Below are positions 7,213 through 15,129 of a stretch of 64,000 nucleotides of DNA, piece by piece. Position numbers and translations under genes: made by a program. The notes under the pieces were generated by a model. That model saw only the letters and a program-made list of their open reading frames with translations. It did not search any database and was not told the DNA's origin. Origin of the DNA: Turneriella sp. (GTDB lineage: Bacteria; Spirochaetota; Leptospiria; Turneriellales; Turneriellaceae); assembly GCA_019186965.1 (NCBI GenBank), contig JABARV010000015.1, positions 124,001-188,000 on the forward strand, in the 5' to 3' direction. The first letter of the stretch is position 1; each line of letters starts with the position of its first letter.

Positions 7213-7602
7213 TCAAGAAGGAGTATCGGGGGGTGGGACTTCGAGCCCAAAGGCAAGGTGAGTGTGTGGATGGAATAATTCTTCGTGCGCTTCAAAGCGG
7301 GGTAGAAACTCGCTATCAAAAATAAAAGTGAATGCCTCGAAAGCAGGTGTGCGCACAAGACCGTCTTCGTCGTCGTTACAATCGGCGTGCTCGTCGACGA
7401 TGCGATCGCCTTTGTGCGATTTTGAGTGGTCGTGGCCGCAAGGGCAGGGGGTGCCACGGATGAATTTGGCTTTGGTATGCGGGCAAATGCGGTATTTGGA
7501 TTGCGTGACGCCCGCATAGATCGCGCGTGCATCCACTAATTGCACTAAAAAGAGCGTTAACCCTAATATGTGCAAGAGACGGTACTTTAGAAGTGCCCGC
7601 AT
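7213..7602 (-). CDS. His/Cys-rich exported protein, probable metal binder
   Basis: The product has 129 residues. A signal peptide (to about residue 26, VDARA) is followed by a segment with five Cys and six His within about 45 residues: CPHTKAKF, then CPCGHDHSKSHKGDR, then DEHADCNDDEDG. The C-terminal half has a hydrophobic strand (AFTFIFDSEF) and more His (EAHEELFHPHTHL). This is the composition of an extracytoplasmic metal-binding protein. I do not recognise a named family. It is the first gene of the envelope thiol/metal cluster and stands divergent from the 607-residue gene at 7680, with only 77 bases between the two starts, so both promoters must lie there. Which metal it binds, if any, is not shown by the sequence. 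Confidence 0.65.
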   Translation of the reverse strand: MRALLKYRLLHILGLTLFLVQLVDARAIYAGVTQSKYRICPHTKAKFIRGTPCPCGHDHSKSHKGDRIVDEHADCNDDEDGLVRTPAFEAFTFIFDSEFLPRFEAHEELFHPHTHLAFGLEVPPPDTPS

Positions 7603-7679
7603 ACCGCCTAAGACGGTAAGTGATAGAGTGCGTCAATCTTAATTGACAACGCATTTCGGCATTGCGTTCGTCTTTTGGT

Positions 7680-9503
7680 ATGCCACAAGCGGAGTACGAA
7701 TTTGACAAAACGCGTTCAGCAATCCGCGCTAACGAGCTTGATAGTAGTGAGCGCAAAGAGATGCTCGAACGCTTTAAAAGTGCTGGCGGTCAGGTACTAA
7801 AAGAAAAGAGCCTTTCCGAAAAGCAAGCCGATGCACGCCGTGCTCAAGAAGCAAGGGTGGGTGGTGTATCTTCGCGCTCCGTCGCAGGTGGAGCTATTCA
7901 AGAAACTAAACTCCCTTCAGAGTTGCGCCGTGAGCGTGAACGTGAAGAGGCAGAAAAAATACAGCGTACTCGGCAAGAGTACGAAAAAGCACTCAAAAAA
8001 ATTAGCGGCCCTGGTGCACGCTTTATGATTCGCTTGCGTTGTTTTATGGGGGGGATAACTCCGTTTGGTGGAAAATTTCTTAAACCATCTTTTGTGCATT
8101 TTTTAAATTTAGAATTGAAGCAAGCGCTTATTGAATTTAATCTTATCGGGAACGATCTTTTTTTACAACGCCCTTCTATCGGAAAAAAAATACTGCATAA
8201 CCTCGATGCAAAAAATCCACTACTTATGGAAACCCTTGAATACGCGCACCACGCGTACAATAGCGAGTATTTTAGTTCTTTTATGACTGCCGCGCAAACG
8301 AATTCTCCTGTGCCGATTGAAGCGGCAGCCGCCTCCATAAAAAGTATTTATCGCGTCCTTTATATCTTGTACCCGTTTCAAGAAACATTCCGCAAAGCGA
8401 TGGGGTATGCGCTTGATATTTTTATTCCAGAGGCCCAAAAGGCAAAACTTTCACAAGAGTCTTTGCAAGGGATGGCTGTTAAACAAAAACGGTTCCAAAC
8501 AAATTTAAAAGTGGCGTTTCAAATTGCGTTTCCAAAATTATTTAATTTGGTTTGCCTTGTCGATGGAATGGACTATCCCGCGATGTCGCCAATTTTAGAA
8601 AAGGCAATCCAAGTTTCGCAAGGAGATAAGCTGGGCCAAAGGCGGCAAGGCGAAGGCGCTCTTGCGCAGTCTATGGATGCAAACGGTATAGAAAACACGA
8701 CCGGAGCCGAAGGCGTCCAAGAGGAAGCTGAAAATAAAGCACCAGAAAAAGTAAGCGAACACGCAGCCACGAAAGAATACCAGTACGGAATGACGCTTAT
8801 GAATGCGCAGCTTCCGCCTGTATTGCTCGAGCGTTACGATAAATCGAAGCGCATGCTCGAGAAGGTACCGCTTAACGATCGCATTTTAATTTCGTATTTG
8901 TATTTTCTCGAATTCGATCAAGAGTATTCGTTTGTATTAACGACAAATAAAATAAAAATAAACGTCGATTACTCAGGCGGGGTAAAGTCAGATTATAAAA
9001 AACAAATGGCCGATCTATACAACGATTCCCGTGCGATTATAAAAGCGTACGAAAAATACGAAGAGATGTACCAAGAGCATCAGGCACAAGTTGCACGTAA
9101 ATCAAGCAACTATATCGAAAAATCAAAGCTCGACGATAAAGCCAAGGGGCGTCTCGATATGGAAGGCCGAAACGTACGCGGGCTCATCCGCAATTTCATG
9201 GACAGTGTCGCCAAGGCGATGGCGCTTCTTATTACCGACATGCGCGGCGCAAAGCAAATAGTTGGTAATATGGACGAGCTATTGAAGTTCGATGGCTCAG
9301 AAAAAGACAGGCGGCTTAACGGACAAGCGGTTAAAAAATCGATTATGGATGCGTATAGCTTTGCTTTTACTTTTAAAGAACGTATCACAAACGGAGATTT
9401 ATTTCCACTTACGGCAATGACCGACGAAGAAATGGTTGCTTCGTTTGGGGTTGTGTTTGGGGCTTCTGCGGGAAAAGAACCAGAGAAAGCTGCCGAATTT
9501 TGA
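7680..9503 (+). CDS. Large hypothetical cytoplasmic protein upstream of kdsB
   Basis: I chose the ATG at 7680; an in-frame TTG lies at 7662. The protein has 607 residues, no signal peptide and no membrane segment. Residues about 1-110 are very rich in Glu, Arg, Lys and Gln and probably form a coiled coil or disordered arm. A structured helical block follows to about residue 310. A low-complexity linker (residues about 315-370, Glu/Ala/Gly-rich) leads to a second helical block to about 600. I do not recognise a family. Its stop overlaps the kdsB start by one base (TGATG), so translation of kdsB is coupled to it. That coupling is the only clue to function and could point to LPS-core supply, but it may be incidental. 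Confidence 0.8.
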   Translation: MPQAEYEFDKTRSAIRANELDSSERKEMLERFKSAGGQVLKEKSLSEKQADARRAQEARVGGVSSRSVAGGAIQETKLPSELRREREREEAEKIQRTRQEYEKALKKISGPGARFMIRLRCFMGGITPFGGKFLKPSFVHFLNLELKQALIEFNLIGNDLFLQRPSIGKKILHNLDAKNPLLMETLEYAHHAYNSEYFSSFMTAAQTNSPVPIEAAAASIKSIYRVLYILYPFQETFRKAMGYALDIFIPEAQKAKLSQESLQGMAVKQKRFQTNLKVAFQIAFPKLFNLVCLVDGMDYPAMSPILEKAIQVSQGDKLGQRRQGEGALAQSMDANGIENTTGAEGVQEEAENKAPEKVSEHAATKEYQYGMTLMNAQLPPVLLERYDKSKRMLEKVPLNDRILISYLYFLEFDQEYSFVLTTNKIKINVDYSGGVKSDYKKQMADLYNDSRAIIKAYEKYEEMYQEHQAQVARKSSNYIEKSKLDDKAKGRLDMEGRNVRGLIRNFMDSVAKAMALLITDMRGAKQIVGNMDELLKFDGSEKDRRLNGQAVKKSIMDAYSFAFTFKERITNGDLFPLTAMTDEEMVASFGVVFGASAGKEPEKAAEF

Positions 9504-10243
9504 TGAAAGCACTTGCGATTATTCCTGCACGTTACCCGTCGACGCGTTTTCCGGGAAAGCCGCTGTATCCCATTTTGGGAAAGCCTATGGTCGAATGGGT
9601 ATACCTGACTGCCAAAAAATGTAAAGCACTGGAGCGCATCGTGGTTGCTACCGACGACAAACGTATAGAAGAAGTAGTGCATAACTTTGGCGGCGAAGCG
9701 ATTTTAACCCGTAGCGACCATGTTTCGGGTTTTGACCGTATTGTCGAAGTCGCACAAAAAATGGATAACTATACGCACTATGTGAATGTGCAAGGTGACG
9801 AGCCGCTTTTACCACCCGAAAATATTGCAGGGGCATTATCGCTTTTTGGAAAGGGTGCAGAAATTACGACCACAGCAGTGCCTTTTACTTCTTTGGAAGA
9901 CTTCCAAAACGAAAATCAGGTGAAGGTAGTAACTGCTTTGGATGGACGTGCTCTTTATTTTTCACGCTCCCCCATTCCTTTTTACCGTAAAAGCTCTTTT
10001 GATAAAACTCCAAGGGCGCTAAAACACCAAGGGCTTTATGCGTATTCCAAAGAAGCGCTCCACAAAATGGCAAAACTTCCTGTTGCTCCTTTAGAAGAGG
10101 TGGAAAGCCTTGAGCAGTTGCGGTTTTTATACCATGGATTTTCCATCTATGTGCATACTGCTACAAAAGATTCGCCGGGGGTCGACGTTTTGGAAGATGT
10201 TCCAAGAGTAGAAAATTTACTCAACCAAATCCATGCCCGCTAA
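9503..10243 (+). CDS. kdsB: 3-deoxy-manno-octulosonate cytidylyltransferase (CMP-Kdo synthetase)
   Basis: The enzyme activates Kdo as CMP-Kdo for transfer to lipid A in LPS synthesis; it is cytosolic. The 246-residue length is normal. The N-terminal nucleotide loop AIIPARYPSTRFPGKPL, the metal/nucleotide motif VNVQGDEPLLPP near residue 95, YFSRSPIPFYR near residue 152, HQGLYAYSKEAL and VESLEQLRFLYHG are all diagnostic of KdsB. I start at the ATG at 9503, which overlaps the preceding stop. The next gene starts 11 bases before the kdsB stop. With lpxC and rfaE1 elsewhere in the window it shows a complete LPS-type outer membrane. Confidence 0.96.
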   Translation: MKALAIIPARYPSTRFPGKPLYPILGKPMVEWVYLTAKKCKALERIVVATDDKRIEEVVHNFGGEAILTRSDHVSGFDRIVEVAQKMDNYTHYVNVQGDEPLLPPENIAGALSLFGKGAEITTTAVPFTSLEDFQNENQVKVVTALDGRALYFSRSPIPFYRKSSFDKTPRALKHQGLYAYSKEALHKMAKLPVAPLEEVESLEQLRFLYHGFSIYVHTATKDSPGVDVLEDVPRVENLLNQIHAR

Positions 10244-10871
10244 ACTACCACACTATTGGCCAGAAGCGGTGTGTTACCTTAAAAAAGAAGACAAGGTTTT
10301 GGCGAGCCTCATCGATACGTATCCACTTGCAAAGCTTCGGCTTAAAAAAGATTCTTTTACGACTCTTGCACGTGCAATATGCGGGCAACAAATCTCGGTA
10401 AAAGCGGCTGATTCTATTTGGGCGCGGGTTGTTCAAGTAGCCAAAGGAAGCGATAGAAAAATCTTGCCACAAAATATACTTGCCCTTAGTATCGATGCAT
10501 TACGCAAATGTGGTTTATCACTTAGAAAAGTGGAGTATATCCGCGCTCTTGCTGTTGCATTTGTAGAGAAAAAAATATCTTCTGCACGGTTGGCGCGTTT
10601 AGACGATAAACGGGTAAAAGAAGAATTGGTTTCTCTTAAAGGTATTGGCCCTTGGACGGCGGATATGTACTTGATGTTTAATTTGTGGCGTCCCAATATT
10701 TTACCCCTTGGGGATTTAGGGCTTATCCGTGCGATTGAAATCCAATACTTAAATGGAAAAAAATCGCAGCGTGAAGAAATAAAACGCGTTACACAAAAAT
10801 GGGAGCCGTATTCGACAGTGGCGGTGTGGTATCTTTGGCGTAGTTTAGATCCTTTGCCGGTCGAGTATTAA
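10233..10871 (+). CDS. DNA-3-methyladenine glycosylase II (AlkA-like)
   Basis: A 212-residue HhH-GPD DNA glycosylase that removes alkylated bases. The helix-hairpin-helix is LKGIGPWTADMYLMF (about 135-149) and the catalytic Asp is D161 in PLGDLGL. The substrate-region motif ARAICGQQISVKAA (about 47-59) is typical of the AlkA/MPG2 branch. It lacks the N-terminal domain of E. coli AlkA, as compact bacterial versions do, and has no iron-sulfur Cys cluster. It overlaps kdsB by 11 bases and is the last gene of this plus-strand run. The next gene is convergent, only seven bases away, and I see no hairpin terminator between them. Confidence 0.9.
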   Translation: MPAKLPHYWPEAVCYLKKEDKVLASLIDTYPLAKLRLKKDSFTTLARAICGQQISVKAADSIWARVVQVAKGSDRKILPQNILALSIDALRKCGLSLRKVEYIRALAVAFVEKKISSARLARLDDKRVKEELVSLKGIGPWTADMYLMFNLWRPNILPLGDLGLIRAIEIQYLNGKKSQREEIKRVTQKWEPYSTVAVWYLWRSLDPLPVEY

Positions 10872-10878
10872 ACGTATT

Positions 10879-11805
10879 TTAGTTTTGTTGGATTTGTAAC
10901 GCGTATTTTTTTGTAAAAGTGTTTCCTTTGATATCTTTTGCCTCGACAAAAACTTCTTTGCTGCGGCGGACTCCTGCCGTTAAAGAATAATAATTTCGGT
11001 AAAAGATATCCTCGAATTTATATCCATTACTTAACTTCCATTCGCCGTCTTTAAAAAATGTACGGTCAAACGTAGCTTTAAGCGCTTCTTTCCCGTCTAA
11101 AAGAACTTTGTATTCGAAGACTCCCCACCTTTCGCCTCCCTTGCCGTGGTCTTGTAAAAAAATATACACAGGAAAATCTGCACTCAACCGAAACGGTTTT
11201 TCGGGATTTATCGTCGCGAATTTATCTTCTAAAAGTACGCCCCATTCTTTGGCAGTTGGGGGTTTGGTGTCTTCGTAGTAGAGATCGTTCATTAAGAGAA
11301 GAGGATTAACCATCGCACGCTCTATGGGGTTAAAAATAAAAAAGTGTAAGTGTGGCCCTCCCGAATGGCCAGTGTCGCCCGTTATGCCTAGCTTGTCGCC
11401 TGTTGAAATAGGTTTATTTTCAAGGACGGCATCGGAAAAACTGGTGAGGTGCATGTACCCTGTCCAGTGCGTATTGGCCTCGTTACTTGTATGTTCAAGT
11501 ACTAGCATATTTCCGCCGCCAAAGGGCATTTCTCCGGCGGCAGAATTTTCGGTTACGCGGTAAAGAACTCTGCCTTCTCGTGGCGCAAGAATTTTTGTTC
11601 CTTTGCCGGGTAAATCGATGCCGTTGTGGAAGTGGTCGGTACGCGACTCTCCAAAGGTGGAGCTAATTTGGTTTTTTTTATTCTTCTCAGCAGGCCATTC
11701 GTACACAATATTTTGTGCATTAAGGGCAAAGGAATAGAAGAATAAAAGGCTGATTAACCCAGTTTTGTGTAATCCAAGTGTGTTTAGAAAAAATCTTTGT
11801 AGCAT
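10879..11805 (-). CDS. Secreted M23 (LytM) metallopeptidase
   Basis: The product has 308 residues with an N-terminal signal or anchor (to about 31, ALNAQN). The M23 zinc site is complete: H60 and D64 in HFHNGID, H119 in TGYMHL, and H152/H154 in GPHLHFF. By family it cuts peptidoglycan cross-links, or acts as a regulator when degenerate; here all ligands are present. The C-terminal 140 residues form an additional beta-rich domain (about 170-305) of unknown role, with a segment (FEYKVLLDGKEAL) like a carbohydrate-binding or Ig-type strand pair. It follows recR by nine bases on the same strand. Confidence 0.9.
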   Translation of the reverse strand: MLQRFFLNTLGLHKTGLISLLFFYSFALNAQNIVYEWPAEKNKKNQISSTFGESRTDHFHNGIDLPGKGTKILAPREGRVLYRVTENSAAGEMPFGGGNMLVLEHTSNEANTHWTGYMHLTSFSDAVLENKPISTGDKLGITGDTGHSGGPHLHFFIFNPIERAMVNPLLLMNDLYYEDTKPPTAKEWGVLLEDKFATINPEKPFRLSADFPVYIFLQDHGKGGERWGVFEYKVLLDGKEALKATFDRTFFKDGEWKLSNGYKFEDIFYRNYYSLTAGVRRSKEVFVEAKDIKGNTFTKKYALQIQQN

Positions 11806-11814
11806 TTTGTTGAC

Positions 11815-12432
11815 CTATAAATCCACCCGTTGGCGTAGTGATTGTGATATTGCCTGTGTCTCTGCGTAGTCTAAAAGTTGTCCCAGCGCAAGTCCTGTGG
11901 CGATGCGCGTAACGCGTACACCAAGGGGCTTTAATGCATCGGCAATATAGTGTCCCGTGGCGTTTCCTTCGACGCTTGGGTTTGTCGCAACAATAACTTC
12001 TTTAGTACCTAAGCTTTTGGCACGAGAAAAAAGTTTAGGTATATTTAGTTCGCTTGGACCTATACCGTCCAAAGGCGAAAGAACGCCGCCCAAAACATGG
12101 TAAAGCCCATTGTGTTCCCCTGTATTTTCTACTGCGTAAATATCCGAAGCGTTTTCGACGACACAAAGCGTTTCATGCGTACGTTTAGGTGATGTGCAAA
12201 AACTGCAGGCACTTCCGGCGGTGTTGCTTAAAAAGGCGCCGCATTCGGAGCAGGTAGTTACTCCTTCTGCAAGCGTTTTAAGCGCTGCCGTAAAATTGGC
12301 GACACGCAAGGGGCCTCTTTTTACTAAATCGAAAGCAATACGCATGGCAGATCTTTTGCCTATTCCAGGCAGTGACTCGATTGCTTCAATGGCGGCCAAA
12401 AGTTCTGGCGGCATTATTTTTTGTGTTGCCAA
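11815..12432 (-). CDS. recR: Recombination mediator protein RecR
   Basis: The 205-residue product has all RecR parts: N-terminal helix-hairpin-helix (IESLPGIGKRSAMRIAFDL), the C4 zinc finger (CSECGAFLSN, then CSFC) at residues about 59-77, and the Toprim domain (LCVVENASDIYAVENTG, VLGGVLSPLDGIGP, EVIVATNPSVEGNATGHYI). It acts with RecO/RecF in loading RecA on gapped DNA. The gene lies seven bases downstream of ybaB, the standard order. The usual third partner, dnaX, is not found upstream of ybaB here. Confidence 0.97.
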   Translation of the reverse strand: MATQKIMPPELLAAIEAIESLPGIGKRSAMRIAFDLVKRGPLRVANFTAALKTLAEGVTTCSECGAFLSNTAGSACSFCTSPKRTHETLCVVENASDIYAVENTGEHNGLYHVLGGVLSPLDGIGPSELNIPKLFSRAKSLGTKEVIVATNPSVEGNATGHYIADALKPLGVRVTRIATGLALGQLLDYAETQAISQSLRQRVDL

Positions 12433-12439
12433 TTTTGCA

Positions 12440-12742
12440 TTACATCATATCGCCGAGCATGCCTTTCATGTCGGACATGACTTGTTTGCGCGCATCTTTT
12501 TGCGCTTCTTGGATTGCTTTTTTAATAAGCTTTGGCAGCACTTTAATTTCATCGGCGTCTAAAAGGCTTGTGTCTATTTCTAAATCAACGAGATTTGCTT
12601 CCCCGTCGACGGTCGCTTTAACAAGCCCTCCCCCTGTTTCAGAAGTTACGCGCATTGAGCCGAGCTTCTTTTGTACTTCTTTCATTTGTGCGCGGGCTTG
12701 GCTCATTTGCCCGAGCATGTCTTTGAAATCTGCAAATCCCAT
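12440..12742 (-). CDS. ybaB: YbaB/EbfC nucleoid-associated protein
   Basis: The 100-residue product has the family's N-terminal coiled coil (MLGQMSQARAQMKEVQKKLG) and central beta region (VTSETGGGLVKATVDGEANLVDLEID) with a helical C-terminus (LIKKAIQEAQKDARKQVMSDM) and a Met/Gly-rich tail. Family members are dimeric, sequence-tolerant DNA binders. Position next to recR is the classic arrangement. Confidence 0.93.
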   Translation of the reverse strand: MGFADFKDMLGQMSQARAQMKEVQKKLGSMRVTSETGGGLVKATVDGEANLVDLEIDTSLLDADEIKVLPKLIKKAIQEAQKDARKQVMSDMKGMLGDMM

Positions 12743-12801
12743 AGAGTAGAATAAAATCGAGCGACGGTACGTAAATCGATAAACGTTGGCGCACAGGCTC
12801 C

Positions 12802-13410
12802 TTAATCTTCAAAGAGGGTTTCTACATAGAGCGTAAGTTTTAAAGCTTCTCCCTTCGAGATTTTATGTTGCGCTTGCATCGAGTGGATTAAATCTTTAAT
12901 CCTGTTTAGAGAATCGATTTCGAGCTGTGGATTTTTTTTGCGAAAAAAATCTGTCCATCTTTTGGGAGTGTCTTGGTTGCGTAACCCAAAGATGTATTGG
13001 CGCAGCAGTCTTTCGCGGATTGCAGGGATTTCTCCCGCGAGCATGTCAAGGCGCGTAAGCAATGCTTCAAGGCTGTCGGTAGAAAATTGTAAAACGTTCG
13101 TCATTTCGTTTCTTCCCCCCGAACGCGAATAGCAGTGGTAGAGCGCTTCGTCTGTATGGTAAGTAATTTTATAGATAAGCGGCCGCTCCGCCAAAAGATC
13201 GACAAAGAAAACCCAAATAATTTCGCGTCCTTCGCGCAACCCCCACGGCTTTCCTCGGCGCAAATTACCGTACTCCAAATACGTTTTATTATCGCGATGC
13301 AAACGGTGGAGGAGTTTTTTTATCGCTTTGTTAAAGCGCCTCTTAATACGCCAAATTTTAAACCAAGAAAATTTACGGTAAAAAAATTTTATCGAATTAA
13401 AAGCAGCCAC
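12802..13410 (-). CDS. Hypothetical basic protein
   Basis: The product has 202 residues, no signal peptide and a strongly basic N-terminus (FKIWRIKRRFNKAIKKLLHR). A middle region, EIIWVFFVDLLAERPLIYKI, is likely a buried beta strand pair. The C-terminal part is helical (LEALLTRLDMLAGEIPAIRE, then RIKDLIHSMQAQHKISKGEA). I do not recognise a family. It lies between the ybaB-recR pair (59 bases away) and the DUF35 gene (17 bases upstream), all on the same strand, so it may be co-transcribed with either. The start (MAAFNS) has no clear ribosome site. Confidence 0.6.
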   Translation of the reverse strand: MAAFNSIKFFYRKFSWFKIWRIKRRFNKAIKKLLHRLHRDNKTYLEYGNLRRGKPWGLREGREIIWVFFVDLLAERPLIYKITYHTDEALYHCYSRSGGRNEMTNVLQFSTDSLEALLTRLDMLAGEIPAIRERLLRQYIFGLRNQDTPKRWTDFFRKKNPQLEIDSLNRIKDLIHSMQAQHKISKGEALKLTLYVETLFED

Positions 13411-13427
13411 GTGTTTTTGTGTTTTTT

Positions 13428-13916
13428 TTATTCGCCGTCATCTACTAAAGTAAAATGGCGGATTACCTTAAGCGAATCGTGTTTTTCATCCGAGAAGACT
13501 GCCTTTACCCGTGCGCCAATATAAAGGCGTGATTCATCTTTGGGAACTTCCATAAAGTGTTGGAAGTAGTTATCCGCGCCTTCGAGTTTAAAAAAACCAT
13601 ACCCATACGGAACAGGTTTTTTTTCACCCGTTTCGGGGTCTAAAAATTGGAAGCGCAAAATTGTATAGCTTACAATTTTACCATGGGTAGCTACTTCAAC
13701 GAGTTCGTGCATTTCTTTGTAGCAAGGTCCGCATACTTGGCGCGGTGGCACGTAGACTTTTTCGCAACTGGGACAACGGATACCTAAAATACGGTGGTTG
13801 TCGCGCAGCTCTCCTAAAAATTTGCTTCCATAAAGACCAACTGCATAGTGGAAAGGTTGTGCAGCTTCGCCTGACGCCATAGTAAATAAGCCTTGTTTGT
13901 TTTCTTCTGTTAACAT
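13428..13916 (-). CDS. DUF35 zinc-ribbon/OB-fold protein, partner of thiolase-fold protein (set 1)
   Basis: The 162-residue product shows the two-part DUF35 layout: an N-terminal zinc ribbon (CPSCEKVYVPPRQVCGPCY, four Cys) after a helical stretch, then an OB fold (GKIVSYTILRFQFLDPETGE, then ADNYFQHFMEV, ending LYIGARVKAVFSDE). Proteins of this family bind acyl-CoA and hold a thiolase-fold partner in an active complex, as shown for archaeal acetoacetyl-CoA thiolase/HMG-CoA synthase and for steroid side-chain aldolases. It lies 52 bases downstream of the thiolase-fold gene at 13969 on the same strand. It differs from the second copy at 16743, whose ribbon has only one Cys (see there). Confidence 0.85.
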   Translation of the reverse strand: MLTEENKQGLFTMASGEAAQPFHYAVGLYGSKFLGELRDNHRILGIRCPSCEKVYVPPRQVCGPCYKEMHELVEVATHGKIVSYTILRFQFLDPETGEKKPVPYGYGFFKLEGADNYFQHFMEVPKDESRLYIGARVKAVFSDEKHDSLKVIRHFTLVDDGE

Positions 13917-13968
13917 TTTGTCCTCTTAAAATAAAAATCTGTAGGTAGCATAAGGCGGATTAACCCCG

Positions 13969-15129
13969 TTACGGCTTTTTACTCCCAAAAAGAAGTATAT
14001 CCGACCAAAAGCAGCCGCCAAAACCTGTTGCAAGCGCGAGTTTTACTTTCCCGCCTTTAACTTGCCTTGCCTCTGCGCGGCCCTGCACTTGGAGGGTTGC
14101 CTCGGCAACGCGGATAAGTGCAGTGGCTCCGATGGGGTTACCGCATATTGGACCACCCGAGGGGTTAATGGGAAGTTCGCCTTCCATATCGGTTACGCCA
14201 TCCCATACAAGGCGTGGACCATCGCCGGGTTTGCAAAGTCCCAGTGATTCAATCCAGCTTAATCCCGCGTACGAGTAAGGTAAGTACATCTCGATTACAT
14301 CGAGTTCTTTCAACGGGTCCTTGATTCCTGTTTTTGTAAAAAGCTCTTTTGAAGCGGAGGATAGAGACTGCAAACCATCTAAAGGAACATCTGCGGTCAT
14401 TGCCCAATTGTGGCGCACTGCGGTTCCCAAAACCCACGCGGGTTTATCGCAAAGTTTTTCTGCAACTTTTTCGGCGGCAAAAACAACTGCGCATGCGCCG
14501 TCCGTGCGTGGGCACATATCGAGCCAGTGTAGGGGATCTGCAATAAGGGGCGAGCCAAGTACTTGTTTAATTGTTGTTTCCTTTTGTACATGCGCATGCG
14601 GATTATTTGCGCCATTTTTGCGGTCGCGCACGACAACACGTGCAGCGTCTTCTTTTTTGTGGTTATACCGTGCAAGGTACGCCTGTGCCTCTAGAGCAAG
14701 CCCGCCAATAGCGCCGGCAAAAACAAGGCGATCCCAAATTGGGTCGAATGCAGTCGTGATTGCAGCGGTTGTGTCCGATTCAGTATTTTTTTCCCAACCC
14801 ACGACGAGTACTTTGGAGAACATTCCCGAGGCGACAAGGTGGTAGCCCCCAATCGCAAGCGTTGTTCCCGTTGTGCCGCCAGTGGTTAGCTTTATAACGG
14901 GTTTCATTGCACCGCCTGTTCCGGGTTCTGACCATGCATCGACGTAGTTAATGCCTTCAAAGTGGTCCATGTTACCGATTACAATGGCGTCGATGTCTTT
15001 GATGGTGAGGTTACTTGCGCGAAGGGCGCGTGTTACCGCTTCTGTAATGAGTTCTTGCCCGTTTACATCGGTGCGTCCTCCGCTGTGGAATGTTTGGCCA
15101 GAGCCAATAACTGCTACGCGGCGTGCCAT
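13969..15129 (-). CDS. Thiolase-fold protein without nucleophilic Cys (copy 1)
   Basis: The 386-residue product is full length for the SCP2-thiolase family. It starts with RRVAVIGSGQTFHSGG, has WIESLGL and a C-terminal half with INPSGGPICGNPIGATAL. In catalytic thiolases a Cys is found in a CxSG-type turn near residue 85; here the turn reads TGGTTGTT, with Gly in the aligned place. The GHP motif reads GNP, so the catalytic His is also absent. The C-terminal Cys is kept in GFGGCFWSD. Ordinary thiolysis is therefore unlikely; non-decarboxylating aldolase or structural roles are alternatives. The end overlaps nothing; the start shares one base with the stop of the 129-residue helical protein upstream. 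Confidence 0.8.
   Translation of the reverse strand: MARRVAVIGSGQTFHSGGRTDVNGQELITEAVTRALRASNLTIKDIDAIVIGNMDHFEGINYVDAWSEPGTGGAMKPVIKLTTGGTTGTTLAIGGYHLVASGMFSKVLVVGWEKNTESDTTAAITTAFDPIWDRLVFAGAIGGLALEAQAYLARYNHKKEDAARVVVRDRKNGANNPHAHVQKETTIKQVLGSPLIADPLHWLDMCPRTDGACAVVFAAEKVAEKLCDKPAWVLGTAVRHNWAMTADVPLDGLQSLSSASKELFTKTGIKDPLKELDVIEMYLPYSYAGLSWIESLGLCKPGDGPRLVWDGVTDMEGELPINPSGGPICGNPIGATALIRVAEATLQVQGRAEARQVKGGKVKLALATGFGGCFWSDILLFGSKKP

Noticed and set aside
7642-7680. TTGACA hexamer as a -35 box for the 607-residue gene
   Set aside because: No acceptable -10 box at the right distance before the chosen start.
12784-12801. CGTTGGCGCACAGGCTCC before the ybaB-recR unit, similar to the end of the 58.6-kb repeat
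   Set aside because: Only about 14 of 18 positions agree and neither the inner arm nor a second end is near; chance similarity is likely.
12743-12801. Possible SRP RNA or dnaX remnant upstream of ybaB
   Set aside because: No GGAAGCAGC-type loop and no coding similarity; the gap is only 59 bases.
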